Positions 52,301-64,000 of a stretch of DNA of 64,000 nucleotides are shown piece by piece. Made by a program: the position numbers and the translations under genes. The DNA comes from Clarkia xantiana subsp. parviflora. Lineage: Eukaryota; Streptophyta; Magnoliopsida; Myrtales; Onagraceae. Position 1 is the stretch's first letter, and each line of letters opens with the position of its first letter. The stretch lies in assembly GCA_036873135.1 (NCBI GenBank), contig JAPTYO010000007.1:28874763-28938762 (forward strand), read 5' to 3'. The notes under the pieces were generated by a model. The model had not been told where the DNA came from, did not search any database, and was given only the letters and a program-made list of their open reading frames with translations.

Positions 52301-53740
52301 AGCTAGCAATTCAAACTCAATCAATAATTAGATAGAGAATTGAAGGAAGAGATTACATGTAGATGACGTGGCAGGTAGAATTGTCATTGACTGAGCAACT
52401 ACAGGTGACGTTGCTCTCGAAGCCTTTCCTTTCATCATGAATCCTCCAATTCCCCTTTCCACTGCATGGATCTTCACTAAAATCCCAGTCAGCTTTTTCC
52501 AATCTCTTAGCTATATCTTTTAGAGCTTCCACTACAATATATTATTCGCAACAAAAATAAATTTCGTCGGTAAAGTCAGTGGGCTGATGCACAGTTTATA
52601 ATAAGTGAGGACAAACTGTTTTCGTAAACTTAGGGCACGTTTGATTGCCGGTATTGCGATATCCTAATACCGGTATTAGCTAATACATGCTTAGCTAATA
52701 CATGATTAGCTAATACAATGTTTGATTGAGCCATGTATTAGGATATTCTAATACAATGTTTGAATGAATTTTGTATTAGGATATCCTAATACAATGACTA
52801 AAAGACCTAAATACCCTTACTTGCATTTTCAATGAAGATATATTTTACATATGATTAATTTAACAAAGATAAAATTTAACAAAAAAAAAGTAACTTCAAT
52901 TATTTAAAATAATATTTTTCATAAAAAAAAAATCAAATTTATGTATAAATAGTAAAAACTATTTTTGCTAATGTATAAATATGTATATATATAGAGAAAA
53001 TAGTACAAAACAATTGAAAAAAGTGATTAGGCCGACCCGACCCGTTCTAGCCGGGCCTAGCCCGAACTAAACCAAAGCAACATAAAGCAACCCGACCCGA
53101 ACAGTCCGAATTGCTCAGCCCGGCCCGAACCGCACAGCCCGACCCGAATTGACCTGCCTGGCCCGAACTGACCAACCCAGCCCGGCCCGAACCGACCAGC
53201 CCGGACCGAACCGACCAGCCGGCCCGAACCGCCCATCCCGGCAAGAACCGCCCAACCCGAACCGCCCAGCCCGGCCCGAATATGACTCGGCCCGACCCGT
53301 GTCCGAAGTTTCGATGTAAACGGGGTCCGGCCCGAAGCTACTCAGTGAGAGTTTGCCATATATTACAAGGGTAAATTGGTAATTAGGAGATTGGTATTAG
53401 CTAATGCTTTACTTTTAGATGGTATTAATTAATACCAAATTCCTTCTATAATTGAGTATTAGCTAATACCAAGTATTAGCTAATACCAATACCAAGTTGA
53501 CACAAACACGGTATTAGCTAATACCGGTATTAGGATATCGCAATACCGGCAATCAAACGTGCCCTTAGGGTATAAAATACAGAATTTGAAACTCGTTTTA
53601 AAATATTTTTATTCAAACGTACCTTCGGATGAATCGAGTGTTAGTGTGACTGCGTATCCCGGGTTTGAAAGAAAGTAGATGAAGCATATGATGAGAATAG
53701 GTGCAATGGCTGCCTTAGAAGAAGGTTGCAAGGCCTCCAT
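46390..53740 (-). CDS. LRR receptor-like kinase, subfamily VIII-2, with malectin domain
   Basis: A plasma-membrane receptor kinase of 1007 aa in 24 exons, starting at ATG 53740-53738. From high to low coordinates, exon 1 is 53623-53740, exon 2 52357-52531, and ten LRR exons follow (51276-51347, 51102-51170, 50943-51014, 50776-50847, 50608-50679, 50437-50508, 50238-50309, 50072-50143, 49900-49971, 49721-49792). Then come 49563-49628, 49405-49470, 49264-49299, 49113-49171, the malectin exons 48619-49001 and 48345-48540, the membrane exon 48058-48204, and kinase exons 47799-47917, 47493-47703, 47170-47410, 46936-47086 and 46390-46728. Nearly every LRR unit is one 72-nt exon of equal phase. The signal peptide is [21 protein letters not shown]. 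The kinase has [34 protein letters not shown] and MAPEYA, so it is an RD kinase with all key residues. It resembles Arabidopsis At1g07650 and At1g53440. The ligand is unknown. Confidence 0.94.
52633..53564. mobile_element. PIF/Harbinger element in receptor kinase intron 1 (932 bp)
   Basis: Perfect TIRs of about 54 bp open with GGGCACGTTTGATTGCCGGT and continue with TAGCTAATAC-rich sequence. TTA duplications lie at 52630-52632 and 53565-53567. The core is AT-rich except for a GC-rich tract at 53030-53300. No transposase is present. The perfect long TIRs point to a recent insertion. Confidence 0.9.
53030..53300. repeat. CCCGAACCG-type tandem tract within the intronic element
   Basis: Irregular repeats of GCCCGAACCG and CCAGCCCGGCCCGAACC run for about 270 bp and stand out from the AT-rich core of the element. 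The 65-codon minus-strand frame here is a by-product of the repeat. Confidence 0.75.
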
Positions 53741-53759
53741 TAATTTGTGTAGAGCTAGC

Positions 53760-55225
53760 TCTCTATCTCAGTTTAGTAGAGTGGTTGAGAGAGAGAGATG
53801 AGTATTTATATGAAAGTAGACATATGGTGTCTTTATTGCATGCATGTTGGACCTTTAAGTTATATATATCCTTTTTAATAATGTCTAAGAAGTAAGTGTT
53901 TCAAAAATTTATTATTAATTTAATTAATGCAAGTGGTTATATATATTGGTTACAAAACTGCCATTTATATAAGTAGTTTTCTTTTATTTCTTTTGGAAGA
54001 CAAGGAAACCGTGTAATGAAGATAGGAATGATATGACATGTCTGATTTGTACTTTATTCGATAAAAATGACTAATATGAATTATATATATAAGTTGGATA
54101 TGAATTTCATCTTTTATGGGTATAACGAGGATAATAGGCTCATTTAGTCTGTGTTAATCGATAGTGAGGATATTTGTTCGGATTTTGAGCGTAACATAGT
54201 GGTATTAGAGCTGGTCTAAGATCGTGACCAGGTTTGTAAGGAAAATATCCTATTAGTGGAAGATAATTGTTGGAATTGTAACGTGTCGAACCCAGATTAC
54301 CATTTCAAGCAATAAATTAAACGAGTTTCCTCCTTTTTCCCGACTCAAATAAGAACAACAGATTCAGTCATATTGAATTAAGCTCGGTTGTTTAGGACTT
54401 AAAAAAAGTTCAATACGTGGTCCACTCCTTAGTCCTTACTAAGCGTAATGTAGGCAAAAAGAACTAATTACATTATTAATCGACAATTTTTTTTTATATG
54501 TATACACATGTCAAGGAAAATTAGCTTCTTCCTTTCACTAAGAATTATACATATAGAAGTATAATAGAGATTAAGTGGCACCTCAATATAATTTTAGAAT
54601 AATCTAATCATCAACCGTGTAGTTTTTAAATGTTAGTTTGAATTTTCTGTACACCTAAAGACGCAATGTTTGAAACACATAAGCATACGGTTGTACATGT
54701 ACTCTTAATATAATATAATATATTGAGGTTTATTTAGCGATAAAAACAAGACTCCTACTGTGACACTGACACTAATGTTTTGACATTTGTATTTTTTTTT
54801 TGAAAAAAAAATACCTTAATCCTAATAATATAAATAATAATATGAATTACTCAGATGAAAGTTAACTAAAGAGCTAATAAGTAATTTAATCATTCTTTTT
54901 ATCAAAGTTTGGGTTCGAATTTTAAAAATAAAGAACATTTTATTATTTACTATTTAAGTTAATGTGAGCGAATATTATTTTAATGACCGACAACTAAGAG
55001 TTAAAAGACAGTGTGGTAACGAAACAAAACTAACAAGTGATCAAATCAAGTAGTTAGTTAGAACACAACTACTGTTAAATAAGCAGCTAGAGTGAAGAGC
55101 TACCGTTGACTTCAATGGTCAAAGTCGACGCTTGCCAGTTGGCAGGACAAAGGACTATATATATTATATCGTAATTAAAAAAAAAAACATTATACCGTAA
55201 TATTAATTAATACCAACTCATGCAA
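53760..55225. other. Intergenic upstream of the receptor kinase
   Basis: Presumed promoter side of the receptor kinase, AT-rich. No gene or repeat element with defined ends was seen. Confidence 0.45.
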
Positions 55226-55429
55226 GCGCAACATCTATATATATATATATATACTAGTTGTTGCCGCGCGTGCGTTGCACGCGCATGTCGTTGTTAATTA
55301 CATCAGTTCTAGTAAAATAGAAGTTGAAAACGTGAGTGTAATGTTGAAAGATTTGATGGTAAATGAAATTTTAGAGTACGGTAAAGAAGAAAACAAACAA
55401 TGAACAGAAGATTCGAAAAAACGAAAATA

Positions 55430-58400
55430 AGATCTAAACTAATGAACACATGTATTCTTCTACGTCGAAGTACTTAGCAGATGCAAGGCTACTTACATGT
55501 CTCCGTTTGACCACTTTTTTTGCCACGACCACTGATAACCAAGTAATTATTGCTTTTAAACCAATTGACCTTCTCAAAGTGAACTTTGAGCAGGTGTGAA
55601 ACTGATGCACTGGTTTTCTCGTTGACAAAAAAAAAAAAAAAAAATCAATTTGGCATAAAAATGATAATTTTCTCGAGTATATATATAGAATTACATGAGA
55701 TCCTGGAGTAACCATTGAAAGATAGACAATGCATTTATTTGCGTAATGTTGATATAAATTAACATGTTAAAACTAATTACCCTAAGTAGTTAAGTTTTCC
55801 TCTCTGCAGCTTTAAGTTATTTTTCATGTGCAGCGACAGTCTTTTTCTGTTTTTTCTTCATTTCATACCAGCATCGAGTATTTGCATGAGCTGAAAGCGC
55901 CATATAAACTCCAACCTACGATTTTTATACACTGAATTATGCCAAATTATAGAATTAGTACTTGAAACTTTTGTGGATATAGCCCACATAAATAAGGAGC
56001 ATCAAGAAAGTGCTGGCCATGAACAATTTTCCATCTCATCATGATTGTTTCATAAGAACAATCTTGGATTACTTATTTTACACATTCATATTCATAAATT
56101 AATGTGTTAGTTTAGTTCATGCATACTGAGTGGCATTTTCGTAATTAATGTCTAGTAGTTAGTTTAGTCAAACGGTGCGTTTTGTGTAAGGAAGAAAGAA
56201 AAATGTAATAGTGCCGCTAGATATCTAAGTTTGATAGACAGTAGTGAAAAAAAAAAGGAACAAAAAGATATGTGAGTGAAGGAAAGGAATGACGCCACTT
56301 GCTCTTCTTCCAATGACAATCAAAGCTAAGTTTTTGGGTTATTTGTATGTGTGTTAAGCCTTGTGTGTTTATGTGTGAGTGGGGCGTTTCACTTCCCTAA
56401 AATCCAACAGATATTATGGACAAAAGAGCAGCAAATACTAATCACAAACAATCTGATTTAGAAATACAATAAGAGAACAAATTCTTAACTTACTATGATT
56501 TTTGGTGGATTTACTTATAGCGATATGGTTCTTCATTTCATGTGCTAAATCATCGGCTGAGCGAGCTCCATGAACCAGTGGCATGTTAAGGCAAGCTTTG
56601 ATTTAATGCTCCCGCCGTGTACTCGGCCACAATTCCTGCATTGTAGGTATTTGCTAAGGATCACATATGTTTCATCTCGTATTGAGATATTGATCCACAA
56701 TGAGTCTCAAATGTCCTCACCTGCATTGTAGTATACTAATATAAACTATGTAAGTGATAATCAATTCACAAAAAATATTTGTTTAACTCAACCCTAAACC
56801 CTAAATGCTGCAAGTTGCAACCAGAGACGACCGATTTTAGTATCGACAATCTTTACCTAAAACCAGTAACTGAGTGACAATTTGAGTATTAACTCAGCGA
56901 CAATTTGAATATTTGAAAGCTATATATATATATATAGAGTATGAAAAGTATCAACCGAGTGTGCGCTTCTACTCTAACCATAAAAATCATGAGAACAAAT
57001 ACGATATCCATACACAATACATAGATTTTAATGAAATATTACATTCGAACAAATATATAGATATATAAAGGATACACAAATTTTAAAGAAAATCTACATT
57101 CTACAGAGAATTCCTTTAATGGGCACCAGATTTTATGTCATAGTCGGAGATTATCAGGACAATGAAGGGCCGCAAGAAAGAATTGGAGAGGTGTGAGTCG
57201 TGATCACAACTTACTGGCCTCTAGACACTATGACGCCATTGGTGGTGCCCATTGGCAACAAAGGTGGCAAAATCCGTACAATGCAGGAAGGAAGTGGAGG
57301 CAGAGCACGGCGGGTGCGATTGGAAAAAGGACTGCAACGAATTCTGCAAATTGATAATCTCCGTTAGATGTATTAGCAAGAGGAACTTGTGGTGACAAGA
57401 TGAAGCCAATGGAAGATGTACATCAATTTGCATGTTTGATTTTATTACTTGAAATTTAAAAGTACCAGCATTACTTGAGAGACTGGCGGTTGAGGGTAAG
57501 AAGTAGTGGATGCCTAGGTAACCAGTAACCGGGGTTGGTCTCCTCCTTTTGGTTGTTCGGCGTCTTATCTGCTTTTTATGGTGGAGACATTATGGGTCAA
57601 CACAATTTTTTTTTTTTTGTTGCTCAGAGGGTCAAGACAAATTTAATATGAAGAAGGAAGTGCTCGTAGGGGTGATATGAAATAGGAAGTGCCTTTTGAT
57701 AAGTGCCCGTAGGGGTGAGAATAAATTGTACCATTTGAAGTGTTGTGTCCTTTGGGGTTGAGGACACAACACAAATAATATATTGGTAAAGTAGATTATT
57801 AGTGTAGGAATTTAGCATTTAATTTCATAATTAGAATGAAATATTTTTTATGGTCTATATTCTAGCTCTTACAAATTAATCCGATACAAATAATTATTTT
57901 AGAGGCAAGGAGGACAATCCATTGAAGGAAAGGCTAGATGTTTTTATAGAATAGAATTACTAAAGAATGAAGGATGCATATAGCATATGTACTATATGTA
58001 GTAGGATCGTGGAGGCTGTCTTTTTCTTCTCTGTTCTTTCATTTTCAGCCATTCTTTCTTTGGCCGATTATTTTTCAGCCATTTGAAAATTTTATTCTTA
58101 CAATAACGTGGGACCTATAAATTAAAGATGGGTTTGTTCTAGTTGTATAAATGAAAACGCGTCCCTTGTCGCTGAATGAGACCAGAGAACCATGCCATGC
58201 CATCCACAATCTTTTTCCTCTTTCCTCATTTCATTAAAAAAAAGTGTCTACTTTAATTTTTAATTTCTCAGTATTTCGTTTTTTTTTCTTCCAATAATAA
58301 TTAGGAACGACTAATAGTAGTAATTCTAGATCCATCCCACTAGATGATGTGTGGACTCTTCAGCTCATAATCTGTATTTTTTTTTCCAGCTAGACTTAAT

Positions 58401-59430
58401 AAACAATCAGACACTGTCTTATTATTATTTTTTCGACGAACCTCTTATATTTCTTTTAATTATATGATCTATCCGTGTGTCTTTTTAAAAGATATATAAT
58501 TGGGGTCACCGTTTTGTAGCATCAGTTAATTCTCCATTTTGTGGAAAAAGATAAGGGAATTGAGATATTTTTTTTTAGGAAATGGAGGTATATAGTTAGT
58601 TGCCTTTCAACTATATGGATACGGCTGCTAATAATACTAATAAATAAGAGGAAATGGAAATATTATCCATCTTTTATTAAGAATTGAATTGATAATGAAA
58701 TTGCTAGCTGAGCTTAATCTTATTTACAAATTGCTATATTTAAAAAAATTGCTATGTGAATTTTAAAATGTGGACCAAATTTCTACATTTTTATAATTTC
58801 TATTAAATTAAATGTAAACGAAGTATGTGCATGAAGTCTTTTAATATATATCGAAGATAAATTCGGTGAGAAATGATTGATATTACCTCAAGATGTATAA
58901 GCCTAATAGACTCATCATAACAATGTATTGTTATTACAAGTTACACATTATTAAGCATGCAGCTCCACCCATATATAATTATCTCACATTCTGAGGCGTC
59001 AAAAACCCGAGAAGTCACAAATAATTGAGCATGCGCGGCTCCATAGATCTTAAAACAACTAAGATGAGAGATGAAGCTTCTGCAAAGACAACAATTCTGT
59101 AACCAAACACCACCACAAGGAACCGCCACCTCACGCTGTTCCTCAATTAATACGTCTGCCGCTTGCTCCTCGATCGAACGATGGCCCGACTCTCCTAATT
59201 TCAAACGTGTTTGTTACTTGGTTGGGATGTTGCATGCCCACTGTCCGCGACTCGCTCGCCCACCACACCAGTCCCACTAGGGCGATGTTCAATCGACGAC
59301 CGCATCTCCCAACTTCAACGACTGAGTTTCCCTTCCAAATTCCACTACAAGAGAGATTTATGTGAAGAACCGGCATGCTCATCTACCATCTGTTGATAAT
59401 TCCTATTAAGTCTTTTGAATCTCGTGAAGG
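55430..59430. other. Helitron interior, no gene recognised
   Basis: Only short frames without known domains are found. Somewhat GC-richer patches at 57130-57430 and 58970-59390 hold unplaced minus-strand frames of 70-87 codons. These could be relics of captured or retroelement sequence, but no motif supports a call. Confidence 0.4.
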
Positions 59431-59879
59431 TGTCTAATCTATATTATTATATTGGGTTAATTAGCAAATTGCTACCCAAACTTTACATGAATGTTCAATT
59501 TGCTAGTAGACTTTTTTTCGTAGCAAATTGCTAGCTGAACATTTTAGATTGTGCAAAAAGCTAGCTCTGTCAATTTTTTCGTTAGTTTTGGATGAAAAAT
59601 ACTTTCAAATATTGCTAAATACACTCTAGTAATTTAATATGCGTCTCATGATATGAATAATTTTATAGCCTATTTGAGTGGCTAATTTGATAGTGATATC
59701 CACATAAAATCCCAGAGAGATTTAAAATGCTAGCATGAATATTTTCAAGAATATTGGATGATAAAAATATTGTACCATTTACGGGTTGCTTATGGTATAT
59801 TATCCCCACTATATCAATATTTAAGCTAAGTTGTAGCGAATGCTAATATAAGTATACGAATAAAGCAAATTGATATTTG

Positions 59880-61088
59880 ATAAGATGAATTGATCACGCT
59901 ATAGCCGAAAGGGGCATCGCGTGAGGGGGAGAATTTGAAGATATTGAAACTCCTGAAGAGTTTTAACTACAATCAATTTATTGATGATGTAAAAATTCAG
60001 ACAAAATATATTGAAAAGACAAAGGTTTGGCTCGACCTGAATATCGAGTACTTAAGATATTGATTGATAATATTCTTGTCAAATAAGAAAAATGACTTAA
60101 AGCTATTTTGCATAGCTACACATCTATTGAGTACCTTAATGGCTGTAAGAATGATAGATTTGAATAAATATATTTTCCGTCATCGTGAGATTGATGAAGA
60201 ACATAATGGTCCAGAAGTACCTTATATAGTGCTACATTAGCGCTAATATATCTTGTCAATTAAAAGGAACACAGTGTATTATTACTTATAAGCAAGATTT
60301 AGTTCTTCTCCAATACAGTGAAATTTTAACAAAGTTAAGAAAATATTTGTGTATCTCTGAGTGACGAATTACATGAGTTTATTATCGGATAGAATCAAGT
60401 CCAAAATCAGTTGACTATGCAAAATGCAAGTTAGATTATGAAATATGCCATTATTTTGTATATTTAAAGTAATGCAGGTTATATAGCTCCAGTTGAAGAA
60501 TAATGTTACATCAAATGAGACAAGACGAAACATATTTTACCAAGTTATTTTTCATCCACGATGTTTAGAAGAAGGCAACATAGCATCCAACAAGTATGTG
60601 CAGATTTATTCCTGAAGGTTTACCGACTGCGAAATTTGAAGATTGGTAAACAATACTGAATTGCGTCGATTTAATGAAATTACGCGATGTCAACATCAGG
60701 GGGAGAATCTATACCGCTGCACTTTTTTTCCCTTAACCAAGGTTTTATCCCACTGGGTTTTCCTGGTAAGGTTTTTAACGAGGCAGCTTACAAAAGGTAT
60801 CCATAATTGTGTACTCTTTTTCCTTCACTAGATTTTTATCCCACTGGGTTTTTTCTAGTAAGGTTTTAACGAGGCACAATTCCCTTATGAACATCCAAGG
60901 GGGAGTGTTATGTATATATTATGTGGATGTTCAATATTATGTGTATATATCATCTTCCTTATTTAGACCTTCCTTATATTGATTTTACTTCCTCTCAAGT
61001 CTATGTAATTCCTATATAAGGGCCCCTTATGTGTGATAATAAGACATACTTAAGTTCTCTCTTCTATTACCTCTCTACTTTCGTAACA
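59880..61088 (+). pseudogene. Decayed copia retrotransposon 3' end with short LTR
   Basis: Between 59880 and 60700 there are frameshifted pol/RNase H relics; near 60600 one frame reads ADLFLKVYRLRN, like the copia ADLFTKALP end. A characteristic copia tail follows (GGGGGAGAATCTATACCGCTGCAC, then CCCACTGGGTTTTCCTGGTAAGG, repeated once at 60838-60880). A polypurine tract AAGGGGGAG leads into a 183-bp LTR at 60906-61088 (TGTTATGTAT ... TTTCGTAACA). Heavily degraded. Confidence 0.75.
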
Positions 61089-61254
61089 GGTTATATGTTG
61101 TAATGTCGGGCCACTAATCACCATTTCATACTACTATAAGTTTTGTCGTGGAAAAGAAGTTTTTTTTTTTTTTAAACTTTTGACTTAATCAATTTATATT
61201 GACCATAAAAAACTTAATCGATTTGCGTACAACAAACTAAGATTTTAATTTTAA

Positions 61255-61285
61255 TTGAATATATATATATATATATATATAATTG
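61255..61285. repeat. (AT)n microsatellite
   Basis: About 24 bp of AT repeats within the right part of the Helitron candidate. Confidence 0.8.
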
Positions 61286-61749
61286 ATTATAAAAAAATTA
61301 ATTATTTAAAATAAATAATTATACATTAAAGAAAAATATCATGAACATAAGTAATTGTTTACTTTATGTATAAGGAGGTTTAAGTTAAAATCCTCACTAT
61401 AATTTAATCTAAAATTATATTTTGAAATCATAACTCATTTTAAATTTAAAAGTTACTTATTCATCCAACCAATTTTACTCATATATAAGGTAAATCCTTA
61501 ATAAGGTTGGTAACGGTTAGGCCATATATAAAGCCCATAACTATACAATAAGTTTTTACCAATATATCATAATTATTATATATTTTGGTACTATATTTTT
61601 GTATCTATAATTGCAATTTCTGAATGTTATTTGTAGAATAGATTATATAATTTTTAAGTTTGTAGACAATAGGTTAATCAGTATAACTTTATTAAATATA
61701 AATACATAGCTAAACACCCGCACAGTGCGCGGGTAGAGCACCTAGTATA

Positions 61750-62280
61750 AATATAAAGAACATAAAAAAAAAATTGCAATTGCTTCTAATGAAACAAAGA
61801 AAGAAAAATCAATTAGAATGAGATAAATAAAAATTAATGGTGTTTTTGTTGTAAAAATGACTTACAAAATTGTAAAAAAGATTTTTAATGACACGTGAAG
61901 AGAAAGAAGAAGACATAAAAGAAAAGGAAAAGTTTTAAGCAAAGAATAAAAGAAAATTAATGAAGTTTTAAAAAAACTTAGATTAATACCTAGTATAATA
62001 ATATTGAGAAAACAAAATATTAAATCCGGTAAAAAAATATTAAACAGTAAAGATACGTTTTAATTCTAGCTTAAAATTGAAAATGTGACATAAGATGAAA
62101 GAGTGTAGACAATTAAGAAATGTTTGAAATTAGATTAAAACCTAATGTAATGACATTAAGAAAAGAAAATGTAAAATAGAGTATAAAAAATATAAAAAAT
62201 AATTTTTTTAATTCTATTTAAAACTGAAAAAATAGGGCCCTTTACAATTTTATACAGGAATGAGTTCTTGTAGAAAATGA
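61750..62280. other. AT-rich spacer, nothing recognised
   Basis: Purine-rich on the plus strand, with no frame of note. Confidence 0.45.
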
Positions 62281-62291
62281 GAATAGGTTAC

Positions 62292-62870
62292 ACTTTTTTT
62301 TTTTTGGCCAAAGAGAAATTCATTCAAGCATAACCATGTCAAGTTCACTACATCAAGGCGGGAAAAATTCCCGGTCTTTATTAAGCAACAATAAAAGAGA
62401 GGGCGGGGGTTGGGAAACCTAATTGAATACACAACATCTTCCTGGATTGTATAGCGATCCAGTTTGCGCATTCATTCGCTTTTCTGGGGATAGCTCTCCA
62501 CTTGACGTTACATAGACGAGTCGCTAGGTGTTTGATGTTGGAGATTAACGGTCGAATCCTCCAATTTGTCTGACTTGACTCCTCTATGATTGATATGGCC
62601 ACTTCTCTAGAATCTGTCTCAATCTCCACTCGTAGCCACCGTTCTTGAATTGCAAGTCTCGTCGCCTCATGAACCGCTGTGGCTTCTAACATCAAACTTC
62701 CCAACTCATTGATACGTCGATTTAGCCCACCTAGAACAGTTCCGTTATGATCCTGTGCAACAACCCCAATGGCACCTGTTCTAGACCCTTCATCCCAACT
62801 AGCATCACAGTTCAATTTTACCACACCTAAGTCAGGTAACTTCCATCTCACTAAAGGAAAATAATCAATT
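62292..62870 (-). pseudogene. 5'-truncated LINE 3' end with RNase H-like domain
   Basis: A 156-codon minus-strand frame (62381-62851) encodes an RVT_3-type RNase H fold, with the usual acidic residues in VKLNCDASWDE, SLMLEATAVHEA and VEIETDSREV. A short 3' untranslated part follows and then a poly(A) run (T-run on the plus strand at 62295-62306). This is how plant non-LTR retrotransposons end. Reverse transcriptase and endonuclease are missing. The frame is open, so a domesticated RNase H-like gene cannot be fully excluded, but the poly(A) tail argues for a truncated insertion. Confidence 0.78.
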
Positions 62871-62879
62871 CCACGTGGT

Positions 62880-63540
62880 TAAAGTGGTGTAGCATTGGTG
62901 TGTAAACAAGTGTACACACCAATTCCACAGCGAAAAACTCCGTGTGGAATTTAGAGGTGGTAAATGACCGGTAAGATTGCACACCCAAATTTTAGTGTGT
63001 AATTTACTCTCCGAAGTTTTGATGTGTTATCGAAGTGAGTTTGAATCGGTATGTAATTTACACATTGAAAATCAGTGTGCAATCCGAATGGGATTCCACA
63101 TCTAACCTAACCAGATTATTACTATATCATACATTTAGTAACACCCATTTCAAATCAAATATGTATCTTAAGTATTAGATTTATGATTTAAAAATAGTGA
63201 TATTTAGTAATTAACATTGTAATGCGAACAATATCTATATATATAATAGGGATCATTTGAATAGAACTTCTATAATGATGACACTTAAGAAAATAATAAG
63301 GTAATGATGTGTGTGAAAATGAAGTTATATAGCTAGTTGGAGTTACATATATAAATTGTACATACAATATGAGAAATAAAAAATTTAATTTTTATTTTAT
63401 AATAATAATAATTACATTTATAATGTTTATTTATACCGGATCTGTTACATAAGAATTAAAATACTCTTCCTTCCTCAAGCAAATTAATTAAAGCGCGGGT
63501 CATCAATTAATTAATCAAGTATATATTGGTTTTGATACGT
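62880..63540. other. Spacer downstream of the S-protein homologue gene
   Basis: No gene. Contains a short palindrome, GGTGTGTAAACAAGTGTACACACC (about 62895-62920), and AT-rich sequence. Confidence 0.45.
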
Positions 63541-63552
63541 ACATAGATGGAT

Positions 63553-63984
63553 TTAATGGGGCCATTCTACACAATCAGGGGGCTTATCACCTTTTAACAA
63601 ACAAGGACCGTACTTATGCATTTCCCAGTGGCAGTTCATACATTCGTCCCTTTTGTCCGAGTATACATCGAAGTTCTTCAACGGCTTATATTCGGTGGAT
63701 TCATTCCAAATGAAAGTGCACGAGAATTTGGTTCTCGGACCCACGAGTTTTTTTTGGAATCTTATGGTATACACCGCGTTTGGCGCAATTTCTTGAGGTC
63801 CAAGATCATCGTCTTTCGATTTACAATGGAACTTTAGATACCTGCCGTTATCGAGACAGTTTTTTATCGTCACGGTTGTTTTACCAATACCGAATATTTT
63901 CTCCGATACGTGCAATCGAGAGGTTGCGCCGCCTCCTTGGATTTCGAGTACGGCAATGAGGAAGATGAACGTAAAACGGATCAT
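63553..63984 (-). CDS. Secreted S-protein homologue (SPH, plant self-incompatibility S1 family)
   Basis: An intronless gene of 143 aa. A signal peptide covers about residues 1-20 (MIRFTFIFLIAVLEIQG). The mature part has the SPH pattern: TVTIKNCLDNGRYLKFHCKS at the start, a YTIRF stretch, then FSCTFIWN and a closing CHWEMHKYGPC. Four cysteines at the usual places would form two disulphide bonds. The family includes the poppy stigma self-incompatibility ligand PrsS and many SPH proteins of unknown role in other plants. Function here is not known. It is the only complete gene in the last 10 kb, and the start ATG is 16 bases from the window edge, so the promoter is not visible. Confidence 0.9.
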   Translation of the reverse strand: MIRFTFIFLIAVLEIQGGGATSRLHVSEKIFGIGKTTVTIKNCLDNGRYLKFHCKSKDDDLGPQEIAPNAVYTIRFQKKLVGPRTKFSCTFIWNESTEYKPLKNFDVYSDKRDECMNCHWEMHKYGPCLLKGDKPPDCVEWPH

Positions 63985-64000
63985 ACTCGACGGAAGTCCC

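Larger units (their letters stand above)
55234..61745 (+). mobile_element. Candidate non-autonomous Helitron (~6.5 kb)
   Basis: The left end is TCTATATATA...ACTAGTTGTTG, followed by a GCGTGCGTTGCACGCGC palindrome. The right end is a GC-rich hairpin CCCGCACAGTGCGCGGG (61717-61733), then nine bases and CTAG (61742-61745). It lies between a 5' A (55233) and a 3' T (61746), without TSD. TC at the start, a hairpin close to CTRR at the end, and A-T insertion are the Helitron hallmarks. No Rep/helicase gene was found inside. Pairing of the two ends across 6.5 kb is inferred. Confidence 0.55.

Noticed and set aside
53047..53244. 65-codon minus-strand frame rich in Gly, Ser, Arg and Ala
   Set aside because: It is a translation of the CCCGAACCG tandem tract inside the intronic PIF element.
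59071..59396. Overlapping short frames on both strands
   Set aside because: A somewhat GC-richer patch, but no domain, splice pattern or codon signature was recognised.
62381..62851. Functional RNase H gene
   Set aside because: The domain is intact, but it ends in a poly(A) run and lacks a promoter or partner domains. A 5'-truncated LINE explains it better.

Overview
This is nuclear DNA of a flowering plant, most likely a eudicot. The genes carry many GT-AG introns, the spacers are AT-rich, and plant-only families are present (S-protein homologue, LRR-VIII-2 receptor kinase, RLP29-like LRR protein). The species cannot be fixed from the sequence. Exon models below were built by hand from splice sites and reading-frame continuity, not from transcripts.

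Layout. 1-8 kb is a four-level transposon stack: a short hAT element, split by a ~6 kb hAT carrying a BED/hAT transposase gene, split by a CACTA element, which holds a tRNA-derived SINE. Each level has its own target-site duplication (TSD). 8-18 kb is a graveyard of retroelement pieces: a copia-type LTR with primer site, a Ty3/gypsy-like 5' end, and a copia 3' end with LTR that lies inside a hAT-like element together with a lectin fragment and a PIF/Harbinger MITE. 18.5-24.3 kb holds protein phosphatase 5 (PP5, +). 26.3-27.7 kb holds an intronless RLP29-like LRR protein (+). 28-35 kb is spacer with tandem repeats, MITEs, a microsatellite and a Helitron-like terminus.

35.5-38.3 kb holds COQ3, the ubiquinone O-methyltransferase (+). 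40.5-44.8 kb holds peroxisomal citrate synthase with a PTS2 signal (+). 46.4-53.7 kb holds a complete 24-exon LRR-malectin receptor kinase (-). 55.2-61.7 kb is a candidate Helitron enclosing a decayed copia element. 62.3-62.9 kb is a 5'-truncated LINE 3' end. 63.55-63.98 kb is a small secreted S-protein homologue (-).

The host genes form no operon or pathway cluster: PP5 is a signalling phosphatase, COQ3 works in mitochondria, citrate synthase in peroxisomes, and the receptor kinase and LRR protein at the cell surface. Their common trait is colonisation by small inverted-repeat transposons. One MITE family sits in introns of PP5, COQ3 (twice) and citrate synthase, and a 932-bp PIF-type element sits in intron 1 of the receptor kinase. 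The most notable findings are the dated transposon nest, the frame-neutral cassette exon in PP5 that encodes membrane helices, and the intronic MITE family. No undescribed defence or biosynthetic system was found.
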